In this document: positions 25,396-34,119 of the stretch, piece after piece | Position numbering within the stretch: position 1 is the first letter of the stretch | How the letters are laid out: the number at the start of each line of letters is the position of its first letter | Assembly (NCBI GenBank): GCA_001603905.1 | Contig: LVAE01000057.1 | Coordinates: 1-64,000 of the forward strand | Length of the DNA stretch: 64,000 bases | Direction of reading: 5' to 3' | Origin: Fibrobacterales bacterium Fibro_02 | GTDB lineage: Bacteria > Fibrobacterota > Fibrobacteria > Fibrobacterales > Fibrobacteraceae | Made by a program: the position numbers and the translations under genes | Notes under the pieces: model-generated | Databases searched by the model: none | The model's input: the letters and a program-made list of their open reading frames with translations, nothing else | Told to the model about the DNA's origin: nothing

Positions 25396-25845
25396 TTACG
25401 CTTGTTTCCAATGCTTTAGTTGCGAGAGGTGTTTGTCGAAAAAGGCACGGCGTTCTGCGTCGGAAGTATTGTCGGGATTGGGCATGTGCGAAAGCAGAAA
25501 ATCGAGGAGGACCGACTTGTCATTGTAAACAAACTTACCGTCGGTATAGCACCACTTGCAATAATCTTCGTTGAATTCGCCGCTGGGTTCACGGCTGATC
25601 ATGGAATCTTCGCTGAGAGGCATTCCGCAGCATTGGCAGAAGAGTTGGCGCGGAGCGCCGAGCAACGTGTTGATGGACACGTCGAATTCACGGGAGATGA
25701 CTTTGAGCATTTCGGTATTCGGCTGGGTTTCGCCAGTTTCCCAGCGGCTCACAGCCTGGCGCGTTACATGCAAGCGTTCGGCCATCTGGTCCTGGGTCAG
25801 GTTTTGATTCGAGCGCAACTTAAGCAAAACTTCTCGTACTTCCAT
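25396..25845 (-). CDS. XRE-family regulator with zinc ribbon
   Basis: Predicted DNA-binding regulator of 149 residues. An N-terminal Cro/C1 helix-turn-helix (LRSNQNLTQDQMAERLHVTRQAVSRWETG) is fused to a C-terminal zinc-ribbon module with CQCCGMPL and YCKWCYTDGKF (PF12674-like). The ATG MEVREVLLKL has a good AGGAG Shine-Dalgarno; the longer ORF is not supported. This HTH plus zinc-ribbon layout is common but its signal is not known. It lies 114 bases upstream of metQ on the same strand, so control of methionine uptake is possible but unproven. Confidence 0.88.
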   Translation of the reverse strand: MEVREVLLKLRSNQNLTQDQMAERLHVTRQAVSRWETGETQPNTEMLKVISREFDVSINTLLGAPRQLFCQCCGMPLSEDSMISREPSGEFNEDYCKWCYTDGKFVYNDKSVLLDFLLSHMPNPDNTSDAERRAFFDKHLSQLKHWKQA

Positions 25846-26002
25846 AATATTCTCCTTTTGCAAATAAAATATTTTTAATCGTTTATCATTTCTTTTGACG
25901 AGTATAATATAGAACCAAGCTATAGCAAAAGCAAGCAACAGGCTGTTGCTTTTTTACGAGAGACGCGCAACCGAGAAGCGCGCGGCCCCCCGGTCCACAA
26001 AC

Positions 26003-26043
26003 AAAAAAAGGCGACCCCGCACTAGTGCGAGGAGCGCCTTTTG
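26003..26043 (-). terminator. Terminator after alaS
   Basis: On the minus strand, outer stem AAGGCG / CGCCTT encloses an inner stem CCTCGCAC / GTGCGGGG, followed by TTTTTTTG. It lies just past the alaS stop. Confidence 0.85.
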
Positions 26044-26065
26044 AAATGGTGATGCTGCGCGTTAT

Positions 26066-28711
26066 TTACGCACCCAGTTTAGCTCTAATCCAGTTGTTGG
26101 CGTTGGCAATAGCACCGGCAATCTTGTCGACTTCCTTGGTGCCGGCCTGAGCGCGGTCCGGGCGTCCACCGCCGCGGCCACCGCAAGCAGCGGCGAGATC
26201 CTTGACCAGGTCGCCGGCCTTGATGCCCTTGGCCTGAACGTTCTTGCCGACCATCACGGCGATGCTTCCGTTGCCTTCGCCCTTGTTCGCAATCACGGCG
26301 ACGCTGTCGGTGTCGAGCTTGTTCTGAACGCCGTCCAGCAAGTCCTTGTACTTGTCTTCGGGCATGTTGAGTTCGCGTACAAACAGGTTCACGCCCATCA
26401 CGTTGATGCCACCGTTCAGGAGGTCGGCAGCAGCGAGGGTCGCAAGTTCAAGCTTCACGGACTGCAGGCTCTTTTCGAGGTTCTGCGTCTTGGCAAAGCT
26501 CTGCTGAATGCGGTCGAGAACTTCGGCATCCTTGCAGCGCAGCTGTTCGCGGAGAGCCGTCAAAATCTGCGTACCGGCACGGAGCAGCGAGAGAGCGCCA
26601 CGGCCAGAGACGGCTTCGATACGGCGCACGCCAGCGGACACGCTAGATTCAGAGATAATCTTCACGAGGCCGATGTTACCGGTGTTCTGCACATGCAAGC
26701 CACCGCAAAGTTCCTTGGAGAATTCTTCGTTTGCACAGCCCATCTTCACGACGCGGACTTCGTCGCCGTACTTTTCGCCGAACAGTGCCATGGCACCGCT
26801 GGCCTTCGCTTCATCGACGCCCATCACCTGGGTGTTGACCGGCAGGCATTCCATCACCTTCGCGTTCACGATGTCTTCGACCTTCTGGATTTCTTCGGCG
26901 GTCATCGCGTTGAAGTGGCTGAAATCGAAGCGGAGGAGTTCGTTCGAAACGAAGCTACCCTGCTGCTGCACGTGAGTACCGAGCACCTGGCGAAGAGCGG
27001 CCTGGAGCAAGTGCGTTGCGGAGTGGTTCTTGCGGATGTCATTACGGCGTTCGTTATCGACGGTTGCCATGAACACGGCGCCCATCGTCTTTTCGTTTGC
27101 CGTACCCTTCTTCACCTTACCGCGGCAGAGGGCCGTATCGTTCACCTTCACGGTGTCGAACACGTCAATTTCGAGGTCGCCAGAAACGAGCGTACCCTTG
27201 TCGCCGACCTGGCCACCCATTTCGGCGTAGAACGGAGAGGTTTCGAGCACGATGCTGAGCACGCCCTTGTCTTCGCGCCAACGCACAACCTTCGTTTCGC
27301 AAGCGGAGAGTTCATAGCCCACGAACTTGGTGCTTTCTTCGCTGTACTGCGTCCAGCCTTCGGTACCCATCGTATTGATGCCCTGCTTCATGTTGGCGCG
27401 GGCGCGGGCCTTCTGTTCTTCCATGCACTTGTTGTAGCCTTCTTCGTCAATCGTAAGGCCCTTTTCTTCGGCGAGAATACCGGTGAGGTCCGGCGGGAAT
27501 CCGTAGGTATCGTAAAGCAGGAACACCTTGTCACCCGGCACGGTCTTTGCGTCACCGAGTTCAGCCACGATGCCGGCAAAGCGTTCGAGACCGGCGTCGA
27601 GCGTGCGGATGAAGCTTTCTTCTTCGCTCTTGATGACGCTTGCCACGAATTCCTTGCGTTCGCGGATTTCCGGGAAGGCATCGCCCATCGTGTCGGCAAG
27701 CACCTGCACGAGCTGGCAAATGAACGGTTTCTTCTGACCGAGCAGGCGGGCAAAGCGGCTGGCGCGGCGGAGGATGCGGCGGAGCACATAGCCACGGCCT
27801 TCGTTGCTCGGCAAAGCGCCGTCGGCAATAGCGAAGGAGATTGCGCGGATGTGGTCGGCAATCACGCGGTGCGGAGTACCGGCTTCACCGTCGTTGTAAG
27901 GCACGCCACTGAGTTCAGCGATTTTAGCGATAATCGGGGTGAACACGTCGGTGTCGTAGTTGCTGGTCTTGCCCTGAAGAATAGCGCAGATACGTTCGAA
28001 GCCCATACCGGTATCAACGTTCTTGGCCTTCAGCGGAATCAGGGAGCCATCGCTCACGCGTTCGTACTGCATGAACACGTTATTCCAAATTTCAATATAG
28101 CGGTCGTTTTCGCCGTTCACGCCCTTGATGGGGTCCTTGAACGTTTCGGCCTGCGTAGCGAGGTCGCCGCGGTCGTAATGGATTTCGGAGCAGGGGCCGC
28201 ACGGACCGGTGTCGCCCATTTCCCAGAAGTTGGAGTGAGCATCAAAGCGCATGATGCGGTCATCCGGAAGACCGGACACGTCCTTCCAAATCTGCCAGGC
28301 TTCGTCATCATCCTGATAGACAGTTGCGAAGAGACGTTCCTTCGGGAGCTTCCACACTTCGGTCAGGAGTTCCCATGCCCAGGCGATGGCTTCTTTCTTG
28401 TAGTAGTCACCGAAGCTCCAGTTACCGAGCATTTCGAAGAAGGTGTGGTGGTAGTTGTCGCGGCCCACCACGTCGAGGTCGTTGTGCTTACCGGACACGC
28501 GGAGGCACTTCTGGCTGTTGCATACGCGCTTCCAGCCCTTCGGATTGTCGCCCAGGAAGATAGCCTTGAACTGGTTCATGCCCGCGTTCGTGAACATGAG
28601 CGTCGGGTCGTCATGCGGAACCACCGGCGAAGAACGCACAAAGAGGTGGCCCTTGGATTCGAAGAACTTGATAAAGGATTCGCGCACTTGCGCAGAAGTC
28701 ATAGTAGGCAT
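26066..28711 (-). CDS. alaS: Alanyl-tRNA synthetase
   Basis: Class II synthetase that charges tRNA-Ala, 881 residues (normal length). The N-terminal aminoacylation core has SSPVVPHDDPTLMFTNAGMNQFK. The editing domain carries NHSATHLLQAALRQVLG and the zinc ligands in CGGLHVQNTG. The C-terminal DHHA1 domain ends with GGRGGGRPDRAQAG, the family hallmark. The start MPTMTSAQVR has AAGGG upstream; the ATG three codons later is an alternative. A terminator follows the stop. Long ORFs on the other strand, including one of 696 residues, are shadows. Confidence 0.98.
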   Translation of the reverse strand: MPTMTSAQVRESFIKFFESKGHLFVRSSPVVPHDDPTLMFTNAGMNQFKAIFLGDNPKGWKRVCNSQKCLRVSGKHNDLDVVGRDNYHHTFFEMLGNWSFGDYYKKEAIAWAWELLTEVWKLPKERLFATVYQDDDEAWQIWKDVSGLPDDRIMRFDAHSNFWEMGDTGPCGPCSEIHYDRGDLATQAETFKDPIKGVNGENDRYIEIWNNVFMQYERVSDGSLIPLKAKNVDTGMGFERICAILQGKTSNYDTDVFTPIIAKIAELSGVPYNDGEAGTPHRVIADHIRAISFAIADGALPSNEGRGYVLRRILRRASRFARLLGQKKPFICQLVQVLADTMGDAFPEIRERKEFVASVIKSEEESFIRTLDAGLERFAGIVAELGDAKTVPGDKVFLLYDTYGFPPDLTGILAEEKGLTIDEEGYNKCMEEQKARARANMKQGINTMGTEGWTQYSEESTKFVGYELSACETKVVRWREDKGVLSIVLETSPFYAEMGGQVGDKGTLVSGDLEIDVFDTVKVNDTALCRGKVKKGTANEKTMGAVFMATVDNERRNDIRKNHSATHLLQAALRQVLGTHVQQQGSFVSNELLRFDFSHFNAMTAEEIQKVEDIVNAKVMECLPVNTQVMGVDEAKASGAMALFGEKYGDEVRVVKMGCANEEFSKELCGGLHVQNTGNIGLVKIISESSVSAGVRRIEAVSGRGALSLLRAGTQILTALREQLRCKDAEVLDRIQQSFAKTQNLEKSLQSVKLELATLAAADLLNGGINVMGVNLFVRELNMPEDKYKDLLDGVQNKLDTDSVAVIANKGEGNGSIAVMVGKNVQAKGIKAGDLVKDLAAACGGRGGGRPDRAQAGTKEVDKIAGAIANANNWIRAKLGA

Positions 28712-28760
28712 AATGTGTCCCTTTTAATTTTTTTCGGGGAACAATATAGAAAAATGCCGA

Positions 28761-29321
28761 CTATATCACCTTCGCCTTTTTAGGGTTGGTGAGGTTTTTC
28801 ACCTCTTTCAGAAGTTTTTCCGGGCCTACTTTCTTATATGCCAGTTTTAGGATTTCAGCCGCGGCCATCGCATCGTCCAGCGCACGATGATGGTTAAATT
28901 CAGGCAACTCCAGCGACTGCGTTAATTTGTGCAAACTATAGCTCGGGAGCCCCGGAAAAAAACGACGCGACACCTTCACGGTGCAAAGTCTCGGAGGGTC
29001 AATCTTGATACAGCAACGGCGAAGTTCCGTACGCATGAACTTGATATCGTACTGCACATTATGTGCCACGAAAATACGATCCTGCAGGAGCTCCGACACT
29101 TCTTCGGCAATCGAGGCAAACTGTGGCTTTCCATGGACCATTTCATCCGTGATGCCCGTCAGGTTCTGCACGAAGGGCTGAATCGGCATACCGGGATCAA
29201 TCAAAGCCGAATAAGTCTTCACGACTTCGCAATCGTCGAGCAAGACAATGCCGACTTCAGTGATACGCCCTTCTTCGGCCGTACCACCCGTCGTTTCAAG
29301 ATCTACAACCGCGAATTTCAT
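28761..29321 (-). CDS. DnaQ-like 3-5 prime exonuclease
   Basis: DEDDh-family exonuclease of 186 residues. The metal-binding residues appear as VDLETTGG (Exo I), HNVQYDIKFMR (Exo II) and HHRALDDAMAAAEI (Exo III with the catalytic His). It is a stand-alone exonuclease domain related to the epsilon subunit of DNA polymerase III or to RNase T; which is not clear. It overlaps the upstream exported-protein gene by ATGA, so the two are cotranscribed. Confidence 0.88.
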   Translation of the reverse strand: MKFAVVDLETTGGTAEEGRITEVGIVLLDDCEVVKTYSALIDPGMPIQPFVQNLTGITDEMVHGKPQFASIAEEVSELLQDRIFVAHNVQYDIKFMRTELRRCCIKIDPPRLCTVKVSRRFFPGLPSYSLHKLTQSLELPEFNHHRALDDAMAAAEILKLAYKKVGPEKLLKEVKNLTNPKKAKVI

Positions 29322-29926
29322 TTTACCGGGATATCAAACTCCAGAGTCTGCTTGGCTGATTCGCTCACAACCTTAGCCTTGAGCACCTTTGACTTGGGCT
29401 TTGCATACAGCGGCACCACCATCAAGTTTGACACCTTACTGCTTTCGACAGTCGGCTTGGCCTCGCTATCGCGCGCCGTCTGCGAAAAAATCGGCTTTTT
29501 GCCCTTGTCATAAATGTAATAAGTCAGCTCTCGCGTAAAGCCTGGCTTAATCTGGCTCGTGGGCACCTGGAAGTACACAACACCACCCTTGGGAACCTTG
29601 CGCAAGCTGTCCCGAATTTCCTCTTCGGTCGCAAGTTCGCCTTCAAGCATCATGCGAACATCTTTCTTAATCTTATCGACACTTTCGTACTGGATTGTAA
29701 TCTGGAACTTGGCGTCTTCGGGAATAGCGCTCGGGCGCACATCGCGAATCTTGGCGTTATTTTGGTAGTATTCCCAGCGGCCGTTATCGTGCAAAAGCAC
29801 CGTCGAGCCATTCGACGTTGTCGCGATAATATCTTCGGCAAAGGAATTCGTTGCGGACAACAATAAAATGATGCCCAAAACCCACAAAAAGCCGAGTCCA
29901 CCACAAAGCCAGAAGTTTAATTTCAT
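29318..29926 (-). CDS. Exported protein of unknown function
   Basis: Protein of 202 residues with an N-terminal hydrophobic signal (LNFWLCGGLGFLWVLGIILLLSATNSFA) and a beta-rich mature part containing TVLLHDNGRWEYY, a segment common in small Fibrobacter and Bacteroidetes exported proteins. I start it at the second ATG (29926), which has GAGG just upstream. There is no lipobox. The function is not recognised. It overlaps the DnaQ-like gene, an odd pairing of a periplasmic protein with a nuclease. Confidence 0.7.
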   Translation of the reverse strand: MKLNFWLCGGLGFLWVLGIILLLSATNSFAEDIIATTSNGSTVLLHDNGRWEYYQNNAKIRDVRPSAIPEDAKFQITIQYESVDKIKKDVRMMLEGELATEEEIRDSLRKVPKGGVVYFQVPTSQIKPGFTRELTYYIYDKGKKPIFSQTARDSEAKPTVESSKVSNLMVVPLYAKPKSKVLKAKVVSESAKQTLEFDIPVK

Positions 29927-30011
29927 TAAAGCCTCAATCCTATGTTCCATAATATATACGAATCCTTTTTAAAAAGATAAAATGCAAGAAAAAAAGAGTA
30001 TTTTATAAGAA

Positions 30012-30048
30012 ACACCCCGGCTCCCTATAAGGAGTCGGGGTTGTTTTT
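30012..30048. terminator. Bidirectional terminator after nfnB
   Basis: Stem CCCCGGCTCC / GGAGTCGGGG around a CTATAA loop, with TTGTTTTT on the plus strand and TGTTTCTT on the minus strand. It separates the nfn operon from the exported-protein/exonuclease operon. Confidence 0.75.
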
Positions 30049-30056
30049 AGAACTGG

Positions 30057-30101
30057 ATCCTTCGACTACGTCACTACGTGACTTCGCTCAGGATGACACC
30101 T
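30057..30101. repeat. Dispersed palindromic repeat after nfnB
   Basis: GATCCTTCGACTACG plus CTTCGCTCAGGATGACACC, the standard form of the GATCC/GATGAC family, with an inner CACTACGTG. It begins two bases after the nfnB stop codon in the reading direction. Confidence 0.7.
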
Positions 30102-31600
30102 TACTTCTTCAGGAATTCGTTGATGCCGGCTGCAGCGCGACGACCTTCGCCCATGGCGAGGATTACGGTTGCAGCGCCGAGCACGATGTCGCCACCTGCG
30201 TAGACCTTTTCCATGAAAGTCTTGTTGGCGGTTGCATCTTCGAGAAGGATGTGACCCTTCTTGTCAACGGAGAGTTCCGGCGTGGTGTTGCTGATAAGCG
30301 GATTGGAACCGTTACCGATAGCAACGAGCACGGTGTCGCATTCGATTTCGAAGCTTGCACCTTCGACCTTGACCGGACGCGGACGGCCCTTTTCATCGGG
30401 TTCGCCGAGTTCGTACTTGTCAACGAGCATGCCGCGCACGTGGCCGGCTTCGTCGCCAAGGATCTTGGCCGGGTTCTGCAGAACGCAAAATTCGACACCC
30501 TCTTCCTGGGCATGGAGAACTTCTTCCTTACGGGCCGGAAGTTCGTTCATGCTGCGGCGGTAAATGATGCGAACCTTTTCGGCACCGAGACGGAGAGCCA
30601 TACGGGCAGCGTCCATAGCGACGTTACCACCACCGAGAACGACCACGTTCTTACCGGGCCACATCGGAGTATCGGCATGTTCCTTGTCGTAGGCGCGCAT
30701 GAGGTTAGCGCGGGTCAGGTATTCGTTAGCGGCGAACACACCGACCAGGTTTTCACCTTCAATGTTCATGAAGAGCGGGAGGCCTGCACCGGTACCGACG
30801 AACACGGCATCGAAGCCATCCTTTTCAATCAAGTCCTTGAGCTTGCGGGTACGACCGATGACAAAATTTGTCTCAAACTTCACGCCCATGGCTGCGAGAG
30901 ATTCGATTTCGTTGTCCACGATCTTCTTCGGGAGACGGAATTCAGGAATACCGTAGCGGACCACGCCACCGAGCTTGTGGAAAGCTTCGAAGATGGTCAC
31001 GTCGTGGCCTTCGCGGCGAACGTCAGCAGCGACAACCAGGCCGGCAGGACCGGAACCGATCACGGCAACCTTCTTGCCAGTAGCGGGCTTCACGGCCGGA
31101 ACCGTAGCGCCACCGTTGTTGCGTTCATAGTCAGCAGCAAAGCGTTCCAGGCGACCGATAGCCACAGCCTGGTTCACGTCCTTGTGCATCTTGCCCATGG
31201 TGCAGTTCATCTGGCACTGGCGTTCCTGCGGGCAAACGCGGCCGCAGATTGCCGGAAGCAAGCTGGTTTCCTTAATCTTGGCGATAGCGGCCTTGAAGTC
31301 ACCTTCGGCAATCTTCGCGATGAAGGCCGGAATGTCGATGTGCACCGGGCAGCTTTCGACGCAAGGCTGGTTCTTACAAGCGAGGCAGCGGTTAGCTTCC
31401 ACGATAGCCTGAGCTTCGGTGTAACCCTGAGCCACTTCTTCCATCACGCGGGCGCGGTAGGAGGGTTCGAGCTGCGGCATCGGCTGTGCCGGAATGGCAG
31501 TCTTGTCCTTGGGCTTCAAGGGCTTCGGGAGGGCGTTAATCTTTTCAAGTTCCACCTTGGCGGCGGCGTCCAACTGTTCACGAGTCAAATGTTCAGACAT
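30101..31600 (-). CDS. nfnB: NADH-dependent reduced ferredoxin:NADP+ oxidoreductase, subunit B (GltD-like)
   Basis: FAD and iron-sulphur flavoprotein of 499 residues. An N-terminal [4Fe-4S] domain has CLACKNQPCVESCPVHIDIPAFI and CGRVCPQERQCQMNC. The FAD-binding site is VAVIGSGPAGLVVA, and the NADPH-site Rossmann motif is VVVLGGGNVAMDAA. On its own it resembles the glutamate synthase small subunit (GltA/GltD). However, the adjacent NfnA-like gene, overlapping as TAATG, and the length near Thermotoga NfnB (about 468) favour the electron-bifurcating transhydrogenase NfnAB. No glutamate synthase large subunit lies nearby. Confidence 0.88.
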   Translation of the reverse strand: MSEHLTREQLDAAAKVELEKINALPKPLKPKDKTAIPAQPMPQLEPSYRARVMEEVAQGYTEAQAIVEANRCLACKNQPCVESCPVHIDIPAFIAKIAEGDFKAAIAKIKETSLLPAICGRVCPQERQCQMNCTMGKMHKDVNQAVAIGRLERFAADYERNNGGATVPAVKPATGKKVAVIGSGPAGLVVAADVRREGHDVTIFEAFHKLGGVVRYGIPEFRLPKKIVDNEIESLAAMGVKFETNFVIGRTRKLKDLIEKDGFDAVFVGTGAGLPLFMNIEGENLVGVFAANEYLTRANLMRAYDKEHADTPMWPGKNVVVLGGGNVAMDAARMALRLGAEKVRIIYRRSMNELPARKEEVLHAQEEGVEFCVLQNPAKILGDEAGHVRGMLVDKYELGEPDEKGRPRPVKVEGASFEIECDTVLVAIGNGSNPLISNTTPELSVDKKGHILLEDATANKTFMEKVYAGGDIVLGAATVILAMGEGRRAAAGINEFLKK

Positions 31601-32487
31601 TACTTGCTCTCCTTGGCCTTTGCGTCAGCCATCTTGTCAATGTTGCACTTGTGGCCATCGTTTGCACCGAAGCGGTGCAGAGATTCCTGTTCCTGGGGCT
31701 TGAAGGCGCCCATACGCTGGAGCATGTTGTTCCAGTCGACTTCGTGACCGTCGAATTCCGGACCGTCGACGCAGACGAACTTGGTCTTGCCACCGATAGT
31801 CACGCGGCAGCCACCGCACATGCCGGTTCCGTCCACCATGATGCTGTTGAGGCTCACCACGGTCTTCACGCCGTAGGGCTTGGTGGTGAGGGCGCAGAAC
31901 TTCATCATAATCGGAGGACCGATAGCGATCACCATATCAGGCTTGCCCTTGGTGTCTTCGCAGAGTTCCTTAAGCGGTTCGGTCACGAGACCCTTGCGGC
32001 CATAAGAACCGTCGTCGGTCATGAAGATGATGTTGTCGGCGAGAGCTGTCATTTCGTCCTTCATGAGGAACAGGCTTTCGTTACGGGCACCCATGATGAT
32101 GGTGACCTTGTTGCCTGCAGCCTTGAGGGCCTGAACGATCGGGTGCATCGGGGCGATACCCACGCCACCGCACACGCAAACCACGTGGCCAAAATTCTCG
32201 ATGTGGGTCGGAGAGCCGAGCGGGCCCACGAGCACGGGAATATCGTCACCGACTTCGAACTTGGAAAGTTCGGTGGTGGTCTTGCCAACCGTCTGGAAAA
32301 TCAGGGTGATAGAGCCTTCAGTCGTGTCGGCATCGGCGATGGTGAGAGGCACGCGTTCGCCGTTGTCCTTGTTCGTCTGGAGGATGATAAACTGGCCGGC
32401 CTTACGCTCTTGAGCGATCAGCGGGGCCTCGACGCGGAACATGTAGACCGCGGAAGACATTTGTTTTTTAAAGAGAATTTTTGCCAT
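31600..32487 (-). CDS. nfnA: NADH-dependent reduced ferredoxin:NADP+ oxidoreductase, subunit A
   Basis: PyrK/ferredoxin-NADP reductase-like subunit of 295 residues. The FAD-binding region is RKAGQFIILQTN. The NAD-binding region is VVCVCGGVGIAPMHPIVQALK. A [2Fe-2S] cluster is implied by GTGMCGGCRVTIGGKTKFVCVDGPEFDG at the C-terminus. Its length matches known NfnA (about 280). With NfnB it would link NADH, NADPH and ferredoxin pools in an anaerobe. It is the first gene of the two-gene operon. Confidence 0.9.
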   Translation of the reverse strand: MAKILFKKQMSSAVYMFRVEAPLIAQERKAGQFIILQTNKDNGERVPLTIADADTTEGSITLIFQTVGKTTTELSKFEVGDDIPVLVGPLGSPTHIENFGHVVCVCGGVGIAPMHPIVQALKAAGNKVTIIMGARNESLFLMKDEMTALADNIIFMTDDGSYGRKGLVTEPLKELCEDTKGKPDMVIAIGPPIMMKFCALTTKPYGVKTVVSLNSIMVDGTGMCGGCRVTIGGKTKFVCVDGPEFDGHEVDWNNMLQRMGAFKPQEQESLHRFGANDGHKCNIDKMADAKAKESK

Positions 32488-32504
32488 AGTGGGCTGAAAA
32501 ATAG

Positions 32505-32535
32505 AAAAAAGGCACCCCGAACGAGGTTACCTTTT
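32505..32535 (-). terminator. Terminator after the Pro/Ala-rich barrel gene
   Basis: Minus-strand imperfect stem AAGGTAACC / GGGGTGCCTT followed by TTTT. It lies between the barrel gene stop and the nfnA start. Confidence 0.6.
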
Positions 32536-32582
32536 TAGTAAAAAGATGTTCCAAAACGGGCAAAAACAGCCCGACTAGGCAA

Positions 32583-34016
32583 TTAGAAGTAGATGAATCC
32601 GCCGAAGCTTACGAACACACCTTCGCCATTGAAGATGGACTTGGTGTCGGTGAAGAAGGAATCGCCAAAGGCAAATTCGCAGGCGGCCCAATCCTTGTAC
32701 TGGTAGCGCAGTCCCATCGTAGCTTCCACCTTATCCGCTACACTCCGCTTAACCTTCACATCGGCGTAAGGGGTCTGGTTATCGACATAGCGGAACGCCT
32801 CCCATGTATAGCTAGCTTCACCAAAGAGCATCAGCGACTCCGTCAAGAGGACCTCGCCCAAGATATTCGGAGCCAGGTTCACGCCCACGGTCCAGAGAGA
32901 AGCTTCCTTGTACTTGCCAGACGTAGAATCGCGCATATCAGCCTTGTCGTAAACAGTCACAGGAACAGACGCGTTCAAGCCCATATAGACATTAGCGTAG
33001 TTTGCACGGAGCACCGGAGTGCCGTAATTGAACAAGGGAACAACCGTGAAGTTCGACGTCAGAGAATCGCCAATCAGGGTTCCACCAGATTCCAATTCAT
33101 CTTCGTGACGATTAAACGCGACTCCCGCCGACCAGAAATGCTTGCGGGCCGAAGGACCGTCCGTCACAATCAAGGATGCGTCCAAATCCCGGTAGCGCTG
33201 CTCCGTCTTAGGTCCCCTGACAGGATCCACATTCGTTTCCTTGGCAAAGGTTATCCAATCACCAGACAAAGTCACGACATAACCACCCAAGGTCTTAGAC
33301 AAGGTAAGGCCCCAGTCATCGCCTTCCACCGTTTCCTTGATGTCGGCACCCTTGGTTTCGGTTTTAATTTGTCCTAAACCAAGGCGAGCTTCGATTGCAA
33401 AGCCGGGCGTTGCGTAACCGGCCGTGGCACGACCCAATTCACCCGAAATATCCATGGCGCCAAAGAAGCCGCCCAACGAGACAACTCCCTTTTCACCTGT
33501 AGGTTCGATATAGAAGAACTTCTGATAGGCAAGCTTGGTCAAGCGCTTGTTGAGCAAGGCATCCACATTGTCGCCAGCAGCTTCGTTAGCGACGCGGTTA
33601 TAGGCATTGCCATGAAGAACAGTAAACGGAGTCTTGGGCGGGCCCATACGAACAGGGGCTTCGCCAGGAGCGGCCTCGGGTGCGGGACCCTGGGGAGGAA
33701 CCGCCTCGGCAACCTTGGCTTCCGGTGCGGGCTGGGCGGGAGCGGCAGTCTTCGCCGGTTCAGCGGCAGGAGCAGGTTCTACAGCAGCGGGAGCGGCGGT
33801 TTCTGTCGGCTGGGCCACTTCAGCAGGAGCTTCGGCGGGAGCGGGTTGCACCGATTCTGGAGCGGCAGGTGCAGTCGCAGCAGGCGCGGCGGCCGGCTGT
33901 TCCGCCACGGCGGGAGCGGGGGCTTCAGCAGCCGAGGTTGCAGGTTGGGCAGCATCTTGCGCCATCGCAAAAGCAACGGAAGCAAGAGTCAATGCAAGAG
34001 ACGTCTTAAGATTCAT
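32583..34016 (-). CDS. Pro/Ala-rich outer-membrane beta-barrel protein
   Basis: Exported protein of 477 residues. A signal peptide (MNLKTSLALTLASVAFAMA) is followed by about 105 residues of Ala, Pro and Glu with repeated PAPA/EAPA steps. The remaining 350 residues form alternating beta strands such as VVSLGGFFGAMDISGELGR and YANVYMGLNASVPVTVY. The last residues, VFVSFGGFIYF, end in Phe as barrels do. The Shine-Dalgarno AAGGA and a near-consensus promoter support the start. The Pro/Ala stretch could be a periplasmic or wall-spanning spacer. Family not recognised. Confidence 0.75.
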   Translation of the reverse strand: MNLKTSLALTLASVAFAMAQDAAQPATSAAEAPAPAVAEQPAAAPAATAPAAPESVQPAPAEAPAEVAQPTETAAPAAVEPAPAAEPAKTAAPAQPAPEAKVAEAVPPQGPAPEAAPGEAPVRMGPPKTPFTVLHGNAYNRVANEAAGDNVDALLNKRLTKLAYQKFFYIEPTGEKGVVSLGGFFGAMDISGELGRATAGYATPGFAIEARLGLGQIKTETKGADIKETVEGDDWGLTLSKTLGGYVVTLSGDWITFAKETNVDPVRGPKTEQRYRDLDASLIVTDGPSARKHFWSAGVAFNRHEDELESGGTLIGDSLTSNFTVVPLFNYGTPVLRANYANVYMGLNASVPVTVYDKADMRDSTSGKYKEASLWTVGVNLAPNILGEVLLTESLMLFGEASYTWEAFRYVDNQTPYADVKVKRSVADKVEATMGLRYQYKDWAACEFAFGDSFFTDTKSIFNGEGVFVSFGGFIYF

Positions 34017-34046
34017 ATCATCCTTCTTTGTTTACATTCTTTTTCA

Positions 34047-34075
34047 ATTATAATCTAAAAAAGAAGGAAAGGCAA
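34047..34075 (-). promoter_or_regulatory. Sigma-70 type promoter of the Pro/Ala barrel gene
   Basis: On the minus strand, -35 TTGCCT, spacer of 17, and a perfect -10 TATAAT. The start codon lies about 25 bases after the expected transcription start, preceded by AAGGA. Confidence 0.7.
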
Positions 34076-34119
34076 GCTTTTCTTTACAATCTTTACGTTT
34101 TTTACAATAAATTACGCTT

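Noticed and set aside
26693-28783. 696-residue ORF on the plus strand
   Set aside because: It is antisense to alaS, an unambiguous full-length gene.
30041-31747. 568-residue ORF on the plus strand
   Set aside because: It is antisense to nfnB and nfnA; its sequence is low-complexity His/Val/Ala typical of shadow frames.
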